A stretch of DNA of 7,869 bases from Candidatus Bathyarchaeota archaeon (GCA_005882955.1 VBBB01000108.1:1063-8931); one strand, 5' to 3'; shown: positions 1 to 6,022, counted from the stretch's first letter. The notes: a model not told the origin generated them from the letters alone. A program made the numbers and translations.

Positions 1-306
1 GTCGAGGAGAGCAGTTCGATCAAGACGCTACTGTCCAAGAGAGTTCGAACGTCCGACAAGGCCTTGAATTTACCTACTTTCGCGCAAATTCTGCTTGGTG
101 GCCCAACTCGGGGCTCCCCTCCTCGCCGTGGCGGTTGCGGCTGGGTACGCTAGCCCAGATCGCTGTTGAAGCAATCTATGCTTTCTTCTCAGTCTGTTCG
201 GTAGTCGCCCACGTCGCTAGGCGATAAACCCAGACAAACATGGCGTTCACATGCCAGGAAAAAAAAGGAGTGCAGCACTTGTCTTATGTCGTAAGCACTG
301 CCCAGC
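1..306. other. Window-edge stretch without an assignable gene
   Basis: No complete gene is supported here. Two plus-strand frames are open from the left edge: one ends with TAG at 151-153 (50 codons) and one with TAA at 225-227 (about 74 codons). Neither has a recognisable motif, and at most one can be real. A C-terminal gene fragment entering from the left is possible but unproven. The A-run at 259-266 is annotated separately as a minus-strand terminator. The rest shows no repeat, tRNA or promoter that I can support. Confidence 0.3.
259..266 (-). terminator. T8 tract, putative archaeal terminator
   Basis: A run of eight T on the minus strand (A8 on the plus strand) lies about 40 nt downstream of the stop of the minus-strand zinc-ribbon frame at 307-456. 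Archaeal RNA polymerase typically terminates at such T-tracts without needing a hairpin. The placement agrees with a minus-strand transcription unit ending here. Confidence 0.45.
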
Positions 307-456
307 CTATCGGTAGGAACGACGGCGGATTCGAAGAAAATAGCCTGGGTCTTTCAGATAGTCCTTGTAGTAAAACGGGTAATCTCTGAACTTACCGCAT
401 CCGTTGCAGACATAGACCTTGGTAAGAAATGTCCATGTGAAGTGGGGTGCCCGCAT
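307..456 (-). CDS. Small zinc-ribbon-like protein, probably 5' frameshifted
   Basis: This 49-codon frame starts at ATG (454-456) and ends with TAG (307-309). It carries one CxxC knuckle, CNGCGK, at residues 17-22, followed by an aromatic and basic tail (YYKDY, then RIRRRSYR). A zinc ribbon needs a second cysteine pair. That pair (CPRC) appears just upstream on the same strand in another frame, open from about 554 downward, which suggests a longer protein of roughly 80 residues split by a frameshift. The upstream frame has no ATG, GTG or TTG after its preceding stop, so the locus may be a pseudogene. A T-tract follows about 40 nt after the stop. No strong ribosome binding site is seen. The product would be cytoplasmic; its function is unknown. 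Confidence 0.4.
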   Translation of the reverse strand: MRAPHFTWTFLTKVYVCNGCGKFRDYPFYYKDYLKDPGYFLRIRRRSYR

Positions 457-586
457 CTTCGCCGCTCGGAACCGCCATCATCCGCAAAACGCGGGAAACG
501 CGGTTGCCCAAGTCTAAGCCTACAACGCGGGCAGAACGTGTTTACTCTTTCAAACTATTAAGTTTAGCTCCGGGGATGTTCGTCAT

Positions 587-823
587 CTATTCTTTCTGGA
601 ATGATTCGAGCTTTTCCACCACGATTTCTCCACAGTCTCGACACAAGTAGCATCTGCCACCGAACCGCCACGTCACCTCATGAGTGGTAGCTTTTCCGCA
701 AGTCCAGCACCGTATCTTCCTCTTGGCTTCCGAGCCTCGTGATTCGAACGTTTCTTCTCTCTCCTTGGCATTATATGGTGAATCCTCAGAATCACAGAGG
801 TACCCACGGATACCAGTGTGCAT
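587..823 (-). CDS. Small zinc-ribbon protein, 78 aa
   Basis: The C-terminal half is a treble-clef or zinc-ribbon-like module: CxxC at residues 39-42 (CWTCGK), then 15 residues with a tryptophan and paired glycines, then CxxCxxC at residues 58-64 (CYLCRDCGE), ending in an acidic and amphipathic tail. The four or five cysteines would bind one structural Zn(II), as in many archaeal ribosome- or transcription-associated small proteins. The first 35 residues are charged and low in hydrophobics. ATG at 821-823 is the only ATG start in frame; no clear ribosome binding site is visible, so the start is tentative. Translation ends with TAG. The overlapping open frames on both strands lack motifs and look like shadows. 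No specific function can be assigned. Confidence 0.65.
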   Translation of the reverse strand: MHTGIRGYLCDSEDSPYNAKEREETFESRGSEAKRKIRCWTCGKATTHEVTWRFGGRCYLCRDCGEIVVEKLESFQKE

Positions 824-980
824 TTAAGACCATCTGACCATGAGCCGGCTCCAGCTTGCCGAGGCAATCTGTTGATACAATTTTTGACCCATGGGGGCTG
901 GTCAGCTTAATGGAAGGTGATGCCCCGCAACCACGACCAGTGTGACGGCTGTACCGACCAGTTAAGGAATGCTGACGCGA

Positions 981-1004
981 TTCAATAATTCGCGCTTCAA
1001 TAAT
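981..1004. repeat. Short direct repeat, TTCAATAAT twice
   Basis: Two perfect 9-nt copies lie at 981-989 and 996-1004, 15 nt apart start to start. They could be a small duplication (15 nt keeps the frame) or a coincidence. Each puts a TAA into the plus-strand frame that starts at 920. Confidence 0.5.
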
Positions 1005-1031
1005 CTCGGCACCACGACAAGTGCTTTGAAG

Positions 1032-1038
1032 AAAAAAA
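1032..1038 (-). terminator. T7 tract, putative archaeal terminator
   Basis: Seven consecutive T on the minus strand begin 11 nt after the TAA (1049-1051) that closes the minus-strand frame at 1049-1201. A T-tract so close behind a stop is the usual archaeal termination arrangement and is the best argument that this small frame was, or is, a transcription unit. Confidence 0.4.
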
Positions 1039-1048
1039 GCGGTGGGAA

Positions 1049-1201
1049 TTATCTAGTTAGGTCGCTATCAGACTCATCATCGTCAAGTCGTGCATAACGG
1101 CCTCGGGAGTCATAGACAACGTTCTCCGAGAGGCAGATGGCGACTTGAGTGCTTAGTCCTACCTGTTTTCACAAGTGTTCTAAAGTATTCACTGGTGCCA
1201 T
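1049..1201 (-). pseudogene. Small disrupted gene with in-frame TGA
   Basis: From ATG (1199-1201) the frame reads ten codons, meets TGA (1169-1171), then continues open for 39 codons to TAA (1049-1051). The part after the TGA looks like protein: codons resemble those of neighbouring genes (GTC, GCC, ATC, CTC, GAG), it contains VVYDSRGRYARL, and it ends in an acidic DDDESDSD tail. There is no ATG, GTG or TTG between the TGA and that part, so it has no conventional start. A T7 terminator lies 11 nt beyond the stop. An AT-rich TATA-like element (1209-1218) lies only about 13 nt before the ATG, closer than normal. The simplest reading is a small gene broken by a nonsense mutation, a frameshift or a sequencing error. 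I do not recognise the family. Confidence 0.3.
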
Positions 1202-1245
1202 TTCCTAGTATAATTATTCGCGACTAGGCATTCGTGGACCTGCCC

Positions 1246-1256
1246 TTCAAATAATT
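1246..1256 (+). promoter_or_regulatory. Putative TATA box of the PKD gene
   Basis: TTCAAATAATT is centred about 39 nt before the GTG start at 1290. With the usual archaeal spacing of about 26 nt, transcription would begin near 1277 and give a leader of roughly 13 nt that still includes the GAGG ribosome binding site at 1280-1283. A second AT-rich block (1209-1218) lies further upstream and is less well placed. Confidence 0.4.
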
Positions 1257-1279
1257 GCGGCATTACCAGTCTCCTAATA

Positions 1280-1283
1280 GAGG
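1280..1283 (+). promoter_or_regulatory. Ribosome binding site (GAGG) for GTG start
   Basis: GAGG is six nucleotides before the GTG at 1290, matching the anti-Shine-Dalgarno end of archaeal 16S rRNA. It favours the GTG over the TTG one codon later. Confidence 0.5.
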
Positions 1284-1289
1284 ACAACT

Positions 1290-3374
1290 GTGTTGGCATG
1301 GCATCTGAGGATCAATCAACTACTACCAGTGCTAGCCGCTGTATTTCTAATACTCTCGATGGGCCTAGTCACGGTTAGCAATATGGCAAGGACTACAAAC
1401 GCAGCAGCGAACAGCTCTGTCATCTTGTCAAACACTTCTGACAAGACAGCGTACGAGTCCTCATTCCAGAATTTCGGCTTCCATGCCCAAGGAAGATACT
1501 GGGTATTCTATGAAGATACGGCGGTCAATTGCGAGAGTATGGGTGGCTGTCTGTTCTTCACATCAAGCACAGACGGAACGTCTTGGTTGACGCCGACCAA
1601 CATGGGAATACATGTCACAGACAGCGACTGGTCCATCGTGACCGATTCGGCCCGTGCCTACTATGTCAGATATGACGAGGATTTCTTCGAGTCGAAGTGT
1701 GGCCTACCCTTACTCGTCGGAACCGGAGTGCTGGGTAGTAGTGGATCGATCAGCTGGCTGCCAGAACAGACTGTGAGAAGCGGGAGCCCTCAAGACATCT
1801 ACCTCAACGATGTTGTTAAGATCGACTCTATCGGCCAGCTCTGGGTAGGATACCAGGACGCTAACGCCGGGGCTTGCGGCGGCACGGGCATTCAGACGCC
1901 TCACGTCATACATTCCACCGGGACAAACTATGCTTCATGGACAGGGGACACGGTCTTGTCCACGGACCACAGCAACAACTGGGACGTTGACATCGCACCG
2001 CTCTCTGGGGGCGAGGCCTACGCGGCTTACTGGATCAATAGCTTGGATCTTCACGGACGCTTATTCAACGGCACGGCCTGGGGTCCGGACGAGCAGATTT
2101 CATACACGTCCGACTCGACCGACGTAAACTCGTTCCTCTTCGCCTCTGGAAGCAATGTCAATGCGATATGGTATGATACCAACACTGAGACGGTAAGGTT
2201 CGGTGCGAGATCAGCATCGGGGCAATGGTCGATCAGCAATATCGGGAGTGGGGAAGCAAAATCCGCGGCTAGTCTTAGCAGATACTCTCTGCCGATAACC
2301 GCAACCTTTGACCCTTCAGCCTCGAAATTCTACTTCTACTGGTTCAACACAACGAACGGCGTGATAGACCAGTGGTCAGGCATAGGCAATAGCTGGGTCA
2401 AGACTCCTGACGTGTTCTCCACGGCATCGGAGACCGGTGAGTATACGATCACAAGCTACGATGAGGCGTCGAGTGTTGGAAACGGCGATGCTTTCGGAGT
2501 AATGTGGGTAGATGAGCCAACACTACCCTACCATCTCAACTTCGGACTCGTGACCACTGCCACCACTACTGTTAGCCCGCTCACTGCCAGTTTCACATAC
2601 ACTCCGTCCTCTCCGATTGTAAATCAACAGGTCTCCTTCACTGCCTCGGCTAGTGGAGGCACAGCCCCCTACTCCTACGGCTGGAACTTCGGCGACGGAA
2701 CAACTGGAACTGGCTCATCAGCCACTCACACTTACACGTCGGCAGGATCTTTCACAGTGACTCTGACCGTGAAGGATAGCGGCTTGCCACAACAGTCCGC
2801 GACCTCAATGCAAACCATCACCGTATCGTCCCAACCGCCTCCACCGACTAGTCTGACCGCCAGCTTCACTTTCAGCCCCTCATCGCCTCAAGCAGGTCAG
2901 CAAGTGACCTTCACTTCTTCGGCTAGTGGCGGGACGAGTCCCTATGGTTTCAGCTGGAGTTCCGGTGATGGAGCAACAGGTTCAGGCTCTTCTCTAACTC
3001 GCACCTACTCCTCGGCTGGATCATATATCGTTACACTGACTGCAACGGAGCAGACCGTTACGTCCCAGCAAACAATGACGGTAACCAGTCCACCTCCACC
3101 TCTGACCGCAAGCTTCACTTATTCGCCTTCCAACCCGTCCATCCTCGAATCTGTCCAGTTTACAGGCAGCACCTCCGGTGGAACCCAGCCGTACAGCTAC
3201 AACTGGAACTTTGGCGATGGAACTTCGGCAAACGGCCAGTCGGCTAGCCACGCCTACCTGCTCCCGGGAAGCTACACCGTGACGCTAACAGTTACGGACG
3301 CAACCGGACAGAGCGCCACAGCATCCAACACAGTCGCTGTCAGTGTTCTCGGGGTTCTGTTAACTCTGAGTTAG
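1290..3374 (+). CDS. Secreted three-PKD-domain surface protein
   Basis: This 694-residue protein starts at GTG with GAGG upstream. Residues about 11-30 form a hydrophobic signal segment followed by an Ala/Asn-rich possible cleavage region near 35-41, so the protein should be exported. Residues 44-430 form a large beta-rich module with recurring WxVxY and Dxx patterns, resembling BNR or sialidase-type propellers; it has four cysteines (81, 87, 137, 196) that could form disulfides. Three PKD domains follow at about 431-514, 522-599 and 605-688, separated by Pro-rich linkers. PKD1 and PKD3 have the hallmark WNFGDG; PKD2 has WSSGDG. PKD domains are Ig-like modules of extracellular proteins, used for adhesion or as spacers. 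The C-terminus shows no clear membrane anchor, so it may be released, bound to the S-layer, or held by an uncleaved N-terminal segment. It converges on the Ig-like gene. The PKD assignment is firm; the propeller and role are inference. Confidence 0.9.
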   Translation: MLAWHLRINQLLPVLAAVFLILSMGLVTVSNMARTTNAAANSSVILSNTSDKTAYESSFQNFGFHAQGRYWVFYEDTAVNCESMGGCLFFTSSTDGTSWLTPTNMGIHVTDSDWSIVTDSARAYYVRYDEDFFESKCGLPLLVGTGVLGSSGSISWLPEQTVRSGSPQDIYLNDVVKIDSIGQLWVGYQDANAGACGGTGIQTPHVIHSTGTNYASWTGDTVLSTDHSNNWDVDIAPLSGGEAYAAYWINSLDLHGRLFNGTAWGPDEQISYTSDSTDVNSFLFASGSNVNAIWYDTNTETVRFGARSASGQWSISNIGSGEAKSAASLSRYSLPITATFDPSASKFYFYWFNTTNGVIDQWSGIGNSWVKTPDVFSTASETGEYTITSYDEASSVGNGDAFGVMWVDEPTLPYHLNFGLVTTATTTVSPLTASFTYTPSSPIVNQQVSFTASASGGTAPYSYGWNFGDGTTGTGSSATHTYTSAGSFTVTLTVKDSGLPQQSATSMQTITVSSQPPPPTSLTASFTFSPSSPQAGQQVTFTSSASGGTSPYGFSWSSGDGATGSGSSLTRTYSSAGSYIVTLTATEQTVTSQQTMTVTSPPPPLTASFTYSPSNPSILESVQFTGSTSGGTQPYSYNWNFGDGTSANGQSASHAYLLPGSYTVTLTVTDATGQSATASNTVAVSVLGVLLTLS

Positions 3375-3566
3375 CTTCGTGGCATCGACTCCGGGGATTA
3401 CCGTAGGCGTCGGGTTCCCCTTCACGGCTTCAACTAACGTCCTTCGGTTCTCTATTCCTTGGGACATGAGTTCGAATCGCCTCGCCTACGATGTCTTCGA
3501 AGTCGACTGTGCAGGATAAGCGATCAGAGTCTGGTTATTAGTGCCATCGTGCTACTTACCCGATGC
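3375..3566. other. Gap between convergent surface-protein genes
   Basis: No gene is convincing here. A 46-codon plus-strand frame from GTG (about 3386) to TAA (about 3526) is open, and on the minus strand a 35-codon protein-like stretch ends at TGA near 3434 but has no start codon after its upstream stop. Neither has a recognisable motif. No strong T-tract terminator is seen for either flanking gene. Confidence 0.3.
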
Positions 3567-4421
3567 CTACTGTACGAGCAGCAAAAGTGTGGCAGAATGA
3601 GAGAGATTCCCATTGGCTCCTTGAATTGTTACTGTATAGCTTCCAGGCGAAGTGGTCCCGGTTGTTGTAACCGTCAGCACCGCGCTGGCTGTTCCTCCGG
3701 GGGACAGCGTAACCTTGTTTGGGTTTAGAGCGATTGTTGGGCTGGAGCCATTGCTGGGTGATATTGATACACTCAGCATGATTGTCCCTGAGAATCCACC
3801 AGTGCTGGTCAAGTAAACCGTACTGGTTCCTGCTGATCCTCTGGTCACGTTCAATGCAGATGGGCCTGCTCGCATCTGGAAATCAGGGGGAGGAGGAGTG
3901 GTTACTTGCAGAAATGAATCCACATCATGGCTTATCATTCGATCAGTTCCCACGATTGTTATTGTGTAAGTTCCGGTGCGAGTGGTGGATGGAATCTGGA
4001 TGGTGAGAGTCGCGGTTCCCGTGCCGTACAGCAATGATACAGATTCAGGATTCAGGGCGGTCGTGGCGTTCTGAATGTTTGGAGAGAGTGAGACGTTCAG
4101 GTTTACGCTGCCTTCGAAGCCGTTGAGACTTGTGAGGGAAATAGTGAATTTTGTGAGATTGCCCTGGATTACCATCATCGATGCTGGACTCATTCCAAGG
4201 TTGAAATCGGGACCGTTTGACTGCCCAGGCGTCGTCGCTAGGCCGAATAGATAGTGAGCGTATAGTCCTCCGGCGAAGGCGACGAGCAATACTAACAAGA
4301 CCGACCAGGCGGGCAAAGGCTTCTTCAGTCTCCTCGACACTCCAGCCCTTCCGGGATGATCGGGACCGACGGTCTGAAACCGGATGTTGATGAAGGAGGC
4401 TACCGCAGACTCCCCCATCAT
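3567..4421 (-). CDS. Membrane-anchored protein with two Ig-like repeats
   Basis: This is a 284-residue protein read from ATG at 4419-4421. An in-frame TTG four codons upstream (4433) is possible, but GGAG at 4428-4431 is six nucleotides from this ATG and supports it. Residues 1-37 are hydrophilic and basic, residues about 38-60 form one transmembrane helix, and the rest is predicted extracellular (type II orientation). Two homologous Ig-like or NPCBM-associated (NEW3/COG1470-like) repeats follow, about 72-175 and 180-284. Each contains GFxG then LNPxxVxL then GT/GGTAxxxLT, and ends SHxxxxxLxV; they are joined by a TPPPP linker. Such repeats are common in archaeal envelope proteins and probably act as adhesive or spacer modules. 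Several NxS/T sequons are present. The gene ends with TAG, converges on the PKD gene, and has a palindrome in its probable leader. Confidence 0.85.
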   Translation of the reverse strand: MMGESAVASFINIRFQTVGPDHPGRAGVSRRLKKPLPAWSVLLVLLVAFAGGLYAHYLFGLATTPGQSNGPDFNLGMSPASMMVIQGNLTKFTISLTSLNGFEGSVNLNVSLSPNIQNATTALNPESVSLLYGTGTATLTIQIPSTTRTGTYTITIVGTDRMISHDVDSFLQVTTPPPPDFQMRAGPSALNVTRGSAGTSTVYLTSTGGFSGTIMLSVSISPSNGSSPTIALNPNKVTLSPGGTASAVLTVTTTGTTSPGSYTVTIQGANGNLSHSATLLLLVQ

Positions 4422-4427
4422 TCTATG

Positions 4428-4431
4428 CTCC
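4428..4431 (-). promoter_or_regulatory. Ribosome binding site (GGAG) choosing ATG 4421
   Basis: GGAG on the minus strand is six nucleotides from the ATG at 4421. It lies too close to the alternative TTG start at 4433 to serve that start, so it sets the N-terminus of the Ig-like protein. A small upstream frame (4423-4605) ends with TAG one nucleotide before this ATG. Confidence 0.5.
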
Positions 4432-4521
4432 AATGAAGCCTATCACTGAAATGTTGCCCCATCCCAGGTGGACTCTCGAAGGGCAAGAATCAGAATCCTC
4501 CAAGGAGGTTGTATTGAACAG

Positions 4522-4540
4522 TCTGTACCGGCGGTACAGA
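4522..4540. promoter_or_regulatory. Perfect 19-nt palindrome, candidate operator
   Basis: TCTGTACCG-G-CGGTACAGA is an inverted repeat with two perfect 9-nt arms around a single G. It lies about 80-120 nt upstream of the Ig-like gene start and about 30-50 nt downstream (in the minus direction) of the TATA-like element at 4568-4576, close to or just past the expected transcription start. This is where an archaeal repressor dimer could block initiation or elongation. A second smaller inverted repeat, CCTCC-AA-GGAGG, follows at 4497-4508. No cognate regulator can be assigned from sequence alone. Confidence 0.4.
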
Positions 4541-4567
4541 ATGAAGGAACTAGCATCATTTCCGAGC

Positions 4568-4576
4568 ATTTTTAAC
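4568..4576 (-). promoter_or_regulatory. Putative TATA box of the Ig-like gene
   Basis: The minus-strand reading GTTAAAAAT is the best TATA-like element upstream of the Ig-like gene. It predicts a transcription start near 4546 and an unusually long leader of about 125 nt containing the palindrome at 4522-4540. Confidence 0.3.
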
Positions 4577-4680
4577 AGCCTGCTTCGGTAAGCCTCGTTG
4601 ACCACGCCCGGACGATAGTCGACCCTGAAGAATCGCTACAGATAGGATCCTAACGCATTGCGCCAATTTCGACTCTTCCA

Positions 4681-4845
4681 TCAAGCCTGGTTCTTCACCT
4701 CTCTGCCCTCACCGTATGACTCGTTCAGACTGAACTGCGTACACAGACATAGGTTGCAGACGCTCTCTCTCAAAGTCATCTGACTTTCGTGGCTGACTCT
4801 GTAGTGTCCGCACTCGCAATGGTCTAGAGGATAGGGGAATCGCAT
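4681..4845 (-). CDS. Small CxCGH-type zinc-finger protein
   Basis: The 54-residue form from ATG 4843-4845 holds a compact metal site: CxCGH at residues 10-14 (CECGH), a histidine five residues later (H19), and CxxCxC at residues 31-36 (CNLCLC) followed by TQF. The CxCGH...H...CxxCxCxxF pattern occurs in many small archaeal and actinobacterial zinc-finger proteins of unknown function. The tail is charged. A longer reading from TTG at 4951-4953 would add 36 residues. I prefer the ATG because a T-rich element (4864-4870) sits about 20-27 nt upstream, where a TATA box of a leaderless gene would be, and because the added part has no motif. It ends with TGA. It is likely a cytoplasmic regulator or RNA- or protein-binding factor, but that is inference. 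Confidence 0.6.
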   Translation of the reverse strand: MRFPYPLDHCECGHYRVSHESQMTLRESVCNLCLCTQFSLNESYGEGREVKNQA

Positions 4846-4863
4846 CTGCCTAGTATCTTTACT

Positions 4864-4870
4864 AAAAAAA
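4864..4870 (-). promoter_or_regulatory. T7 tract: TATA-like element or terminator
   Basis: Seven T on the minus strand (TTTTTTTAGTAAAG in context) lie 19-25 nt before the ATG at 4845. They may be part of a poor TATA element for the zinc-finger gene, or a terminator for minus-strand transcription arriving from the 5194-5958 gene. Sequence alone does not separate these. Confidence 0.25.
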
Positions 4871-5046
4871 CGGAAATAGGTTGTGTCCACGAGTGAACAC
4901 AGATGCGAGCAAAACTCTGCGTCCCCGTAATTTTCAAAAATGTCCACAATCAACGAGACTGAAATCGGCTGGGGCCCTATCGAGTTTGACAGTGCAGAGC
5001 TGTGTTTTCACCAAGATCATTTTCGCTTTCGACCAATACTCCTACC

Positions 5047-5193
5047 TCAGACACTCCGAAACGGTTCGTTGGGACGTCTCCAGTCGAGAAGTTCAGAACC
5101 TATGAACGCATACCAGAAGAATCCGGTGACAAGGAGCCCGGCCAAGCTACTGTAGCTGTAGAGAGGGGGAGTCTCGTAGCTAGCTTCGCCCGT
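5047..5193 (-). other. In-frame extension beyond TGA with a membrane helix
   Basis: Directly after the TGA (5194-5196) of the upstream minus-strand gene, the same frame stays open for 48 codons to a second TGA (5047-5049). It encodes a short polar stretch, a clear hydrophobic helix (SLAGLLVTGFFWYAFIGSELL) and then DWRR. It has no ATG or GTG; a TTG at 5143-5145 could start a 32-residue single-helix peptide. Possible readings are stop-codon readthrough giving a second membrane helix, a separate small membrane peptide, or the decayed tail of a formerly longer protein. The opposite strand is also stop-poor here, so chance openness is possible. Confidence 0.3.
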
Positions 5194-5958
5194 TCAGAGT
5201 TCTTCAATGAGACGGCGTCTTCCGTGAAGAGCATACGCGCTAGCTGACCCGATCACTGCAAAGAATGCTGCTAGGCCGAAAATCGGAGACGGGAGAAGAG
5301 TCGCGGCTCGTTGAGGTGAGACCCAGAGGTTGGTAGCGGTCATCCACATTGATGCTGACGCGGAGACGTGATAGTTTCCGTTCGATACAGTGTAGTTCAA
5401 GGCGAATCCGAGTAGGATGCCCGTGTTCTGATCCCAGATCCTAAGGAACTTGCAGAATCCTCCGGGTTCGGGCTGTGTCGAATTGATGATGTTGACTGTC
5501 TGGACCGACCCTGCATAGGAGCCTTGTACAGTCTGGCCTACTGTCGATGCGGAGGAAGACTCGTAGATAGGGTCGGGAGCAACCAGAGAGCCAGCGATAA
5601 TCCAGGCGACCGATGAGGACATGTTTCCGGCTCCGCTCTGAACATCCTCAACCCAGACAAAGCTTCTAGTCGTCCCGTTGGGATAGCTGTATGTCTGTCG
5701 AGCCGTTATGTCAGTTCCCACGATATTGATGACAGAGACAGTTATCGAGCTGACGCCGAGAAAGTCTTTGACAGGGGAAAACGGTGCAAGATCAGACTTC
5801 CAGTCTGCCTTGACCTGTCCGTATGTCGCTGAGTCGCCTGGCTTGACGCCAGGCTTGTAGCTCGTGACCGCGGAGGCAGGCGCCAGACCATAAAGGAGCA
5901 GGACAGACGCCAGGATGAGTATGATGAGATAATGAGAATGCGATAGGATTCCGGTCAC
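5194..5958 (-). CDS. Secreted protein with C-terminal membrane anchor
   Basis: This 254-residue protein starts at GTG 5956-5958, which directly follows an in-frame TGA and is therefore the first possible start. Residues 8-28 are a strong signal sequence ending in PASA, with likely cleavage near residue 30. The mature part begins GVKPGDSATYG, like the GVKxGDWxxY opening I recall from a widespread uncharacterised family of Bathyarchaeota and related TACK archaea; it is beta-rich, with a GTDITARQTYSYPNGT segment and several NxS/T sequons. Residues about 225-244 form a transmembrane helix followed by HGRRR, giving an extracellular domain held by a C-terminal anchor, an archaeosortase-like or simple stop-transfer layout. 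There is one cysteine (GGFCKFL). It is divergent from the NitrOD5 gene. Its function is unknown. The reading frame continues after the TGA. Confidence 0.8.
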   Translation of the reverse strand: MTGILSHSHYLIILILASVLLLYGLAPASAVTSYKPGVKPGDSATYGQVKADWKSDLAPFSPVKDFLGVSSITVSVINIVGTDITARQTYSYPNGTTRSFVWVEDVQSGAGNMSSSVAWIIAGSLVAPDPIYESSSASTVGQTVQGSYAGSVQTVNIINSTQPEPGGFCKFLRIWDQNTGILLGFALNYTVSNGNYHVSASASMWMTATNLWVSPQRAATLLPSPIFGLAAFFAVIGSASAYALHGRRRLIEEL

Positions 5959-6015
5959 TCACCATACGCCTCTGCTAACATTTTCCACTATCCTGCTGAA
6001 AAACGGGTGATAACG

Positions 6016-6022
6016 CTTTAAC
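6016..6022 (-). promoter_or_regulatory. Possible TATA box of the 254-aa protein gene
   Basis: GTTAAAG on the minus strand is the best AT-rich element upstream of the gene starting at 5958. It predicts initiation near 5993 and a leader of about 35 nt. It is weak. The divergent interval 5959-6147 also holds a short CA repeat (6080-6090). Confidence 0.25.

Larger units (their letters stand above)
824..1289. other. Intergenic stretch with decayed small frames
   Basis: These 466 nt between the zinc-ribbon gene and the PKD gene hold no intact gene that I can support. They contain a disrupted minus-strand frame (1049-1201, annotated separately). They also contain a plus-strand frame from ATG 920 that has zinc-finger-like residues but is stopped by TAA at 986-988 and 1001-1003 and TAG at 1058-1060. 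The 9-nt direct repeat TTCAATAAT occurs at 981-989 and 996-1004, and each copy supplies one of the TAA stops. A T-tract lies on the minus strand at 1032-1038, and the PKD promoter is at the right end. Confidence 0.4.

Noticed and set aside
41..55. GTTCGAAC resembling a tRNA T-loop; a similar GTTCGAATC near 3470-3480
   Set aside because: The flanking bases do not pair into a T-stem and no acceptor or anticodon arm can be placed at either site.
251..316. 21-codon plus-strand frame starting MPGKKRSAALVLC
   Set aside because: Very short, no ribosome binding site, overlaps the T8 terminator of the opposite strand and the end of the zinc-ribbon frame.
447..650. 67-codon plus-strand frame
   Set aside because: Antisense to the two zinc-ribbon frames, with no motif; it is a shadow.
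1290..3374. General reassignment of TGA to tryptophan
   Set aside because: The 19 tryptophans of the PKD protein are all TGG and no TGA is found inside any of the well-supported genes.
5194..5196. Selenocysteine at the TGA codons
   Set aside because: The TGAs do not fall in a known selenoprotein motif and no SECIS-like hairpin was recognised by eye.
4881..5247. Three overlapping plus-strand frames of 71-81 codons
   Set aside because: They overlap one another and minus-strand features, have no motifs, and cannot all be real; the stretch is simply stop-poor.
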